Source of the DNA: CADEEN01 sp031389585
GTDB taxonomy: Bacteria > Pseudomonadota > Gammaproteobacteria > Burkholderiales > Burkholderiaceae_C
Reading direction: 5' to 3'
Assembly (NCBI GenBank): GCA_031389585.1
Contig: JANMSS010000301.1
Location: 1 to 12,994 of the forward strand
DNA: 12,994 nucleotides
The notes beneath the pieces are model-generated. The model did not search any database and was not told the DNA's origin. It saw only the letters and a program-made list of their open reading frames with translations. A program made the position numbers and the translations under genes. Positions 6,926 to 12,994 of this stretch are shown piece after piece (within the stretch, counting starts at the first letter, position 1; every line of letters begins with the position of its first letter).

Positions 6926-7743
6926 CCCGCCAATTGCAAAACCTCATCGACCTCGCCTGGGAGGCTCGCGCCAACCTGGACAGTGTCAATTCGCCCGAAC
7001 TGCGTGACGCCGTCGAGCATGTCATCACCGACTTGAACAAGGGGCGCATCCGCGTTGCCGAGCGCCAGGGCGTGGGCCAGTGGACCGTCAACCAGTGGGT
7101 CAAGAAAGCGGTGCTGCTGAGCTTTCGCCTGACCGACAACCAGGTCATGCGCGCCGGCGACCTGGGCTTCTTCGACAAGGTGAAAACCAAGTTCAGCCAC
7201 CTCGACGAAGCCCAGATGCGCGCCACCGGCGTGCGCGTCGTGCCGCCGGCGGTGGCGCGGCGCGGCAGCTACATCGCCAAGAACGTGGTCCTGATGCCCA
7301 GCTACGTCAACATCGGCGCCTATGTCGACGAGGGCACGATGGTCGACACCTGGGCCACCGTGGGCTCGTGCGCGCAGATCGGCAAGAACGTGCACCTGTC
7401 GGGCGGGGTGGGCATCGGCGGCGTGCTCGAGCCGGTGCAGGCCAACCCGACGATCATCGAAGACAACTGCTTCATCGGTGCGCGCAGCGAGGTCGTCGAG
7501 GGCGTGATCGTCGAGGAGAACTCGGTCATCTCGATGGGCGTGTACATCGGCCAGAGCACCAAGATCTACGACCGCGCGACCGGCACGGTGAGCTATGGCC
7601 GCATCCCGGCCGGATCGGTCGTGGTTTCCGGTAATTTGCCCAGTCCCGATGGCAAGTACTCGTTGTACTGTGCCGTGATCGTCAAGAAAGTCGACGCGCA
7701 GACCCGCGCCAAGACAAGCATCAACGAATTGCTGCGCGCCTGA
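6922..7743 (+). CDS. dapD: Tetrahydrodipicolinate N-succinyltransferase DapD
   Basis: Transfers succinyl from succinyl-CoA to tetrahydrodipicolinate, the first committed step of the succinylase diaminopimelate route; known family members are cytosolic trimers. Length 273 aa, essentially the same as E. coli DapD (274). An N-terminal helical domain (1-100) includes the conserved GQWTVNQWVKKAVLLSFRL stretch at 52-70. A left-handed beta-helix of hexapeptide repeats covers about 105-235 (for example SYIAKNVVLMPSYVNIGAYV and MVDTWATVGSCAQIGKNV), with IGGVLEP and NCFIGARSEVVEG as family hallmarks. The start at 6922 was chosen because MTRQLQNLIDLAWE matches the family; the upstream in-frame ATG at 6874 lies inside dapC. 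The ATGA overlap with dapC suggests translational coupling, so the two consecutive enzymes share one transcript. Confidence 0.97.
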   Translation: MTRQLQNLIDLAWEARANLDSVNSPELRDAVEHVITDLNKGRIRVAERQGVGQWTVNQWVKKAVLLSFRLTDNQVMRAGDLGFFDKVKTKFSHLDEAQMRATGVRVVPPAVARRGSYIAKNVVLMPSYVNIGAYVDEGTMVDTWATVGSCAQIGKNVHLSGGVGIGGVLEPVQANPTIIEDNCFIGARSEVVEGVIVEENSVISMGVYIGQSTKIYDRATGTVSYGRIPAGSVVVSGNLPSPDGKYSLYCAVIVKKVDAQTRAKTSINELLRA

Positions 7744-7758
7744 GCGCGCGGCGCGATC

Positions 7759-7764
7759 AAGGAG
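7759..7764 (+). promoter_or_regulatory. Strong Shine-Dalgarno for the pilU-like gene
   Basis: AAGGAG lies 9 nt before the ATG at 7774, in the 30-nt gap after dapD. It is the clearest ribosome-binding site in the window and settles the start of the pilus ATPase. Most other genes here start by overlap or lack a visible Shine-Dalgarno, so this gene probably initiates independently even if it is cotranscribed with dapCD. Confidence 0.8.
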
Positions 7765-7773
7765 CGGCCCGAC

Positions 7774-8973
7774 ATGAGTACGAATAGCGGCAGCGGCAAC
7801 ATGGAGCGCGTACTGCGCTTGATGGCCGAGAAGAGCGCATCGGATGTGTACCTGTCGGCCAACACGCCGATCCTGATCAAGATCAACGGCCAGATACTGC
7901 AGCTCTCGGACCAGCCGCTGTCGCATGCCCAGCCGCGCCAGTTGCTGGCCGAGCTGCTGACGCCGCAGCAACTCGAAGAGCTTGACGACACCGGCGAGCT
8001 CAACGTCGGCGTGGGCATCACCAAGGTCGGCAGCTTCCGGCTGTCGGCGTTTCGCCAGCGCGGCACGATCGCCGCGGTGTTCCGCTGCATTCCGTTCGTG
8101 ATCCCGACGCTGGAGTCGCTGAAGGTGCCCGAGATTCTGGGCGAGCTGGTGCTGGAAAAGCGTGGCCTGATCCTGATGGTCGGCGCCACCGGCACCGGCA
8201 AGAGCACCACGCTGGCGGCCATGCTCGAACAGCGCAACCAGCAGTTGACCGGCCACATCCTGACGATCGAAGACCCGATCGAGTTCCTGTTCACGAACAA
8301 GAAGTCGGTGGTCAACCAGCGTGAGGTCGGGCGCGACACCAACAGCCTGCAAGTCGCACTGAAGAACGCGCTGCGCCAGGCGCCGGATTGCATCCTGATC
8401 GGCGAGATCCGCGACCGCGAAACGATGACCTCGGCGATCTCCTACTCGCTGTCGGGCCACTTGGTGCTAGCCACCATGCACGCCAACAACAGCTACCACG
8501 CGCTGGGGCGCATCCTGTCCTTCTACACGCCGGAGTCGCGCCCGGCGCTGTTGTCGGATCTGGCCTCGGGTCTGCGCGCCATCGTCTGCCAGCGCCTGGT
8601 GCGGTCGCAAGCCGGCGGGCGCACGCCGACGTCCGAAGTGCTGCTCAACACCAAGCTGGTGGCCGAGATGATCGAGCAGGGCGACATCAGTGGCGTCAAG
8701 GAAGCGATGGAAAAGTCGATGGCCGAAGGCTCACAGACTTTCGAGGCCGACCTGGCCAAGATGATCACCGAGGGCGTGATCACGCGCGAGGAAGGCCTGG
8801 CCTTTTCGGACTCGCCGACCAACCTGTTGTGGCGGCTGCAGAACGAGACCGCACCGATGTCACGCCAGCCACCCAAGCCCGACGAGCCCGATCCGTCGCT
8901 GTTCACCGAGATCGTGCTTGATGTCCGGCCCGAGGAGCAGAAGCTCTCGACGAGCTTCGGTCGCCTGGCGTGA
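7774..8973 (+). CDS. pilU: PilT/PilU-family type IV pilus retraction ATPase, best fit PilU
   Basis: Cytoplasmic hexameric secretion ATPase that powers type IV pilus retraction for twitching motility, DNA uptake or surface sensing. 399 aa. The N-terminal PAS-like half opens MERVLRLMAEKSASDVYLSA (10-29). The RecA-like half has Walker A GATGTGKS (137-144), the Asp box TIEDPIEF (164-171), Walker B CILIGEIRDRE (206-216) and the His box GHLVLATMHANN (228-239). PilU is preferred over PilT because of the length (PilT is near 345 aa), the motif region RGLILMVGATGTGKST, and an extended acidic/proline tail (about 360-399) ending EEQKLSTSFGRLA. PilU usually works with PilT, whose gene is not in view. It sits between dapD and dapE, 30 nt after dapD, with a strong Shine-Dalgarno. 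A PilT paralogue remains possible, but the ATPase assignment is secure. Confidence 0.9.
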   Translation: MSTNSGSGNMERVLRLMAEKSASDVYLSANTPILIKINGQILQLSDQPLSHAQPRQLLAELLTPQQLEELDDTGELNVGVGITKVGSFRLSAFRQRGTIAAVFRCIPFVIPTLESLKVPEILGELVLEKRGLILMVGATGTGKSTTLAAMLEQRNQQLTGHILTIEDPIEFLFTNKKSVVNQREVGRDTNSLQVALKNALRQAPDCILIGEIRDRETMTSAISYSLSGHLVLATMHANNSYHALGRILSFYTPESRPALLSDLASGLRAIVCQRLVRSQAGGRTPTSEVLLNTKLVAEMIEQGDISGVKEAMEKSMAEGSQTFEADLAKMITEGVITREEGLAFSDSPTNLLWRLQNETAPMSRQPPKPDEPDPSLFTEIVLDVRPEEQKLSTSFGRLA

Positions 8974-8979
8974 TGGGCC

Positions 8980-9040
8980 CACCCCCGAAGCGGCTTCGCC
9001 GCTCCCCCTCAAGGGGGCCACGCCAGCGGCCGGGCAGAGC
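8980..9040. repeat. REP-like palindromic intergenic repeat, possible bidirectional terminator
   Basis: This stretch in the 110-bp pilU-dapE gap contains consecutive hairpins. AGCGGC (8989-8994), loop TTC, GCCGCT (8998-9003) form a perfect 6-bp stem. CCCCC (9004-9008), loop TCAA, GGGGG (9013-9017) form a 5-bp stem. Further GC-rich sequence with GGCC at both ends follows (9016-9033). The combination of CCACCCCCGAAGCG, a variable hairpin, CCCCCTCAAGGGGG and a GCCAGCGGCC tail resembles a short dispersed repeat I recall from intergenic regions of many Burkholderiales genomes; that resemblance is memory, not a search. Only one copy is in this window. It could terminate pilU transcription or protect the mRNA 3' end, and it would separate pilU from dapE. 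Confidence 0.65.
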
Positions 9041-9058
9041 CCGATCCGCGGCGTGCGC

Positions 9059-9064
9059 TTGACA
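9059..9064 (+). promoter_or_regulatory. Possible -35 box (TTGACA) upstream of dapE
   Basis: TTGACA is an exact sigma-70 -35 consensus, 19 nt before the dapE GTG and just after the REP-like element. The only -10-like hexamer downstream is CATAAC (9078-9083), spaced 13 nt, shorter than the usual 16-18. The promoter is therefore unproven, but a start here would make sense because the repeat separates dapE from pilU. Confidence 0.3.
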
Positions 9065-9083
9065 GCAGCGCACCGTCCATAAC

Positions 9084-10229
9084 GTGAATCAAGCACTGCA
9101 ACTGGCCGAGGCGCTGATCGCCCGGCCCTCGGTGACGCCAGACGATGCGGGCTGCCAGGTGCTGCTCAAGGCCCGGCTGGCGCCGCTGGGCTTCGAGTGC
9201 GAGACGCTGGTCTGCGGGCCGGCACAGTTTCGCGTCACCAACCTGCTGGCCATCCGGCGCGGCAGCCGACCGGGCCCGACACTGGCCTTTGCCGGCCACA
9301 CCGACGTGGTGCCGACCGGCCCGCTGGCGCAATGGAGCAGCGACCCCTTCGTGCCCAGCCACCGTGGCGGCCTGCTCTACGGCCGCGGCGCTGCCGACAT
9401 GAAGAGTTCGATCGCCGCGATGACGGTCGCCGTCGAAGCCTTCGTGACGACGACGCCCGACCACGCCGGGGCCATCGCCTTCCTGATCACCAGCGACGAG
9501 GAAGGCCCGTCGGTCGACGGCACGGTGCGCCTGGTGGAACTTCTGAAAACGCGCGGCGAGCAGCTCGACATGTGCATCGTCGGCGAGCCGACCTCCGTCG
9601 ACGCGCTCGGCGACATGATCAAGAACGGCCGCCGCGGCACGCTGTCGGGCAAGTTGCGCGTGATCGGCGTGCAAGGCCATGTGGCCTACCCGCAGTGGGC
9701 GCGCAATCCGATCCACCAGTTCGCGCCGGCGCTGGCCGAGCTCACCCGCACCGAGTGGGATCGCGGCAATGACCATTTCCCGCCGACCACCTTTCAGGTC
9801 TCCAACGTTCACTCTGGCACCGGCGTTGGCAATGTGATTCCGGGCGATGCGATCGTCGACTTCAACCTGCGCTTCTCCACCGAGAGCACGGCCGACGGAT
9901 TGAAGGCGCGCATCCACGCCCTGCTCGATCGACACGGCCTTGAATACGAGTTGGCGTGGACCCTGGGCGGCCAGCCCTTTCTGACTGCACCCGGCAGCCT
10001 GACCGAGGCGGTCAGCGCCGCCATCGAGGCTGAATGCGGCCACCGACCGGTGCTGTCGACCACCGGCGGCACCTCGGACGGCCGCTTCATTGCGACAATC
10101 TGCCCTCAGGTGGTTGAATTGGGGCCGCGCAATGCGAGCATCCACAAGATCGACGAGCATGTGCAGGCGGCCGACATCGATCGACTGGCCCATATTTACC
10201 GGGGCGTCCTTGAACGACTGTTGACGTGA
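9084..10229 (+). CDS. dapE: Succinyl-diaminopimelate desuccinylase DapE
   Basis: Di-zinc M20 peptidase-family hydrolase, 381 aa, that removes succinate from N-succinyl-LL-diaminopimelate to give LL-diaminopimelate, the step after DapC. Metal and catalytic residues are all present: GHTDVVPTG with H72 and the accompanying D74; YGRGAADMK with bridging D105; SDEEGPS with the general base E139 and metal ligand E140; GEPTS with E168; and NASIHKIDEH with H354. GGTSDGRFI near 332-340 is a typical DapE stretch. A dimerisation domain occupies roughly 180-290. The start is GTG at 9084, chosen because MNQALQLAEALIARPSVTPDDAG matches the DapE N-terminus; no Shine-Dalgarno is obvious. It is separated from dapD by pilU and a repeat, and its TGA overlaps the GTG of prmB. 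Confidence 0.97.
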   Translation: MNQALQLAEALIARPSVTPDDAGCQVLLKARLAPLGFECETLVCGPAQFRVTNLLAIRRGSRPGPTLAFAGHTDVVPTGPLAQWSSDPFVPSHRGGLLYGRGAADMKSSIAAMTVAVEAFVTTTPDHAGAIAFLITSDEEGPSVDGTVRLVELLKTRGEQLDMCIVGEPTSVDALGDMIKNGRRGTLSGKLRVIGVQGHVAYPQWARNPIHQFAPALAELTRTEWDRGNDHFPPTTFQVSNVHSGTGVGNVIPGDAIVDFNLRFSTESTADGLKARIHALLDRHGLEYELAWTLGGQPFLTAPGSLTEAVSAAIEAECGHRPVLSTTGGTSDGRFIATICPQVVELGPRNASIHKIDEHVQAADIDRLAHIYRGVLERLLT

Positions 10230-11113
10230 AACTGATTGAACTGGTCAAGCGACAAAGCGCCCGCCTGACCCAGGCGGGCGTTTCGTTTGGGCATGGCACC
10301 GACAACGCCTTCGACGAGGCGGTGTGGCTGGTCCTGTGGAAGCTGGGTTTGCCCCTGGACGAGCTCGACGGCGTGGCCGATCGCATCCTGTCGGTCGACG
10401 AAGCCGCGACGATCCACGCGCTGGTCGGCGAACGCATTGCCACCCGCAAGCCCGCCGCTTACCTGACGCGCGAAGCCTGGCTGCAGGGCGTGCCCTTCTA
10501 CATCGACGAGCGCGCGATCGTGCCGCGCTCGCTGATTGCCGAAGTCATTGCCGACGGCACCCTTGACGCCTGGCTGCCGACCCACATGCACTCGGTGCTC
10601 GACCTGTGCACCGGCAGCGGCAGCCTGGCGGTGTTGGCCGCGATGGCCTGGCCTGAGGTGAACATCACCGCCACCGACCTCAGCGCCGACGCGCTGGCCG
10701 TGGCGCGCATCAACGTCGACAAGCATGGGCTGGGCAAGCGCATCAGCCTGCACGCCGGCGATGGCCTGGCAGCCATCGCCGGGCGGCGTTTTGACCTGAT
10801 CCTGTGCAACCCGCCCTATGTCAACGCCCTGGCGATGGCCGCGCTGCCGGCCGAGTACCAGGCCGAGCCCGCGTTGGCGTTGGCCGGCGGCTATGACGGC
10901 ATGGACTTCATTCGCACCCTGATCGCCCACGCGGCGCGCCACTTGACCGAGCACGCCGTGCTCGTTCTGGAAATCGGCAACGAATGGCCGCACTTCGATG
11001 CCGCCCTGCCCACCGTAGAGAGCGTGTGGCTGCCCACCAGCGCTGGCGAAGACCAGGTGCTGCTAATCACCCGCGAGGCGCTCGCGCTCCACCAAGAAGA
11101 CCTGCGCCGATGA
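10226..11113 (+). CDS. prmB: Ribosomal protein uL3 (50S L3) glutamine N5-methyltransferase PrmB
   Basis: SAM-dependent methyltransferase, 295 aa, that modifies a glutamine of ribosomal protein uL3 during 50S assembly. The class I Rossmann core shows motif I DLCTGSG (126-132), an acidic residue after beta-2 (ATDLS, D151), and the catalytic NPPY (195-198) of glutamine-N5 methyltransferases, followed by a long EPALALAGGYDGMDF loop. PrmB is preferred over its paralogue PrmC (release-factor methylation) because of the N-terminal FGHGTDNAFDEAVWLVL (21-37) and VPRSLIAEVI (99-108). The start is GTG at 10226, overlapping the dapE stop as GTGA; no other start fits the N-terminus. The stop overlaps the next gene by 4 nt. 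Coupling to dapE is therefore likely, although the functions are unrelated. Confidence 0.95.
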   Translation: MKLIELVKRQSARLTQAGVSFGHGTDNAFDEAVWLVLWKLGLPLDELDGVADRILSVDEAATIHALVGERIATRKPAAYLTREAWLQGVPFYIDERAIVPRSLIAEVIADGTLDAWLPTHMHSVLDLCTGSGSLAVLAAMAWPEVNITATDLSADALAVARINVDKHGLGKRISLHAGDGLAAIAGRRFDLILCNPPYVNALAMAALPAEYQAEPALALAGGYDGMDFIRTLIAHAARHLTEHAVLVLEIGNEWPHFDAALPTVESVWLPTSAGEDQVLLITREALALHQEDLRR

Positions 11114-12125
11114 AAGCCGCCGTACTCCAGGCCTTTGGCCAACCCCTGGCCCTGCTCGACCTGCCCACCCCCGAACCGCTGCATGACGAAGTCCTGCTCA
11201 AGGTCGAGGCCTGCGGCGTCTGCCACTCCGATCTGCACATCGCCGACGGCGACACGCCCGCCTTCAAGGCCGCCACCAAGGCGCAGCTGATCCCCGGCCA
11301 TGAGGTCGTCGGCCGCATCGTCGCGCGCGGCGCCCAGGTCAAGCATCTCGAAGTCGGCCAGCGCGTCGGCGTGGCCTGGCTGCACCATGCCTGTGGCGCC
11401 TGCGAGCAGTGCCTGGATGGGCGCGAGAACCTGTGCCGCAAGGGCAGCGTCACCGGCATGACGGTCGACGGCGGTTATGCCGAGTTCATGCGCGCCAAGG
11501 CCAGCCATGCCTTGCCGATTCCGGATGCGCTCGATTCAGTTTCTGCCGCGCCGCTGTTCTGCGCCGGCGTCACCAGCTACCGCGCGCTGCACAACGCCGG
11601 TGTCGGCGCTGGTCAGCGCGTGGCCGTTGTCGGCGTCGGCGGCTTGGGCCACCTGGCGGTGCAAATTGCGGTCGCCGCCGGCGCCGAAGTCATCGCCCTG
11701 GACGTGGCCGATGACAAGCTGGCGGAGGCGCGCGCGCTGGGCGCCGCGCAGGCCTTCGACGCCCGCTCGCCCGACACACCGAAAGCGGTGCGCGCGCTGG
11801 GCGGTGCACATATCGCCGTGGTGACCTCGGCCGCGCGCGCCGCATTCGACCTCGCGTTCAAATGCCTGCGCCCGGCCGGCACGCTCGCGGTTGTTGGGCT
11901 GCCGCCCGAGCCGCTGCAGTTTTCCGCACTATCAATTGTCAGCGGCGAATTCCGCATCATCGGCAGCGCGGTCGGCACGCGCGCGGACATCCGCGCCACG
12001 CTGGACCTGGCCGCGCGCGGCCAACTGCGTTGCCATTGCCATACCCGCCCGTTGACTGAAGCCAACGCCGCGCTTGACGACCTGCGTGCCGGCCATGTGC
12101 AGGGCCGCACCGTACTCATCCCCTC

Positions 12126-12129
<4 letters not shown>
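11110..12129 (+). CDS. Zinc-dependent alcohol dehydrogenase, AdhP-like
   Basis: Medium-chain dehydrogenase/reductase, 339 aa, expected to interconvert primary alcohols and aldehydes with NAD. Catalytic zinc ligands: C38 in CGVCHSDLH, H64-E65 in PGHE, and C151 in FCAGVTSY. The structural-zinc loop has all four cysteines, C95, C98, C101 and C109. The Rossmann fingerprint GVGGLG is at 175-180, and D198 at the end of beta-2 (VIALDVAD) favours NAD over NADP. The overall pattern (GVCHSDLH, VAW near 88-90, GGAH, VVGLPPE, GSAVGTR) resembles E. coli AdhP (336 aa). ATG 11110 matches the family start MKAAVLQAFG; the frame is open upstream to 10984, but that is inside prmB. It overlaps both neighbours by ATGA, so it is fully embedded in the prmB-yheS operon. 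The physiological substrate is not deducible; ethanol or another short or medium alcohol is a guess. Confidence 0.92.

Positions 12130-12994
<865 letters not shown>

Noticed and set aside
6766..8460. A 564-aa minus-strand open frame opposite dapC, dapD and pilU.
   Set aside because: It spans three well-supported plus-strand genes and has a low-complexity translation with no recognisable motif.
9009..10193. A 394-aa minus-strand open frame opposite dapE.
   Set aside because: Shadow of dapE, which has all its metal ligands in the plus frame.

Overview
The window reads as ordinary chromosomal DNA of a GC-rich betaproteobacterium, most likely a Burkholderiales of the Rubrivivax/Leptothrix/Comamonadaceae kind. 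The reasons are strong G/C third-position bias, an SMC condensin followed by zipA (gammaproteobacteria such as E. coli use MukBEF instead), a succinylase-type dap cluster containing a pilU-like ATPase, and a short GC-rich palindromic repeat of a type I remember from Burkholderiales genomes. These assignments come from reading the translated sequence; no database search was run.

Layout. Left third, minus strand: smc (4624 to 1109) followed by zipA (1019 down to the window edge, 3' end cut off), which look like one chromosome-segregation and cell-division transcription unit. A 152-bp divergent intergenic region (4625-4776) with an AT-rich island separates them from everything to the right, which is all on the plus strand. 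Plus strand: queF (queuosine biosynthesis) overlapping a small SET-domain methyltransferase gene; then dapC and dapD (lysine/diaminopimelate pathway) overlapping by ATGA; a pilU-like type IV pilus retraction ATPase with its own Shine-Dalgarno; a palindromic REP-like intergenic element; then dapE, prmB, a zinc alcohol dehydrogenase and a YheS-type ABC-F ATPase (cut off by the right edge), each overlapping the next by 4 nt.

How the genes work together. DapC, DapD and DapE are the three succinylase steps that turn tetrahydrodipicolinate into LL-diaminopimelate for lysine and peptidoglycan. PrmB (ribosomal protein uL3 methylation), YheS (ABC-F ribosome factor) and QueF (tRNA wobble base) concern translation. 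SMC and ZipA concern nucleoid organisation and the division ring. The chain of 4-nt overlaps from dapE to yheS implies a translationally coupled operon, and the alcohol dehydrogenase is the functional outsider within it.

I see no phage, transposon, CRISPR, tRNA or rRNA, and no convincing undescribed multi-gene system. The points most worth a second look are the SET-domain protein with a complete zinc-binding post-SET motif, an apparent internal duplication of the FtsZ-binding domain in ZipA, the REP-like element between pilU and dapE, a possible leaderless promoter at dapC, and the alcohol dehydrogenase embedded between prmB and yheS.
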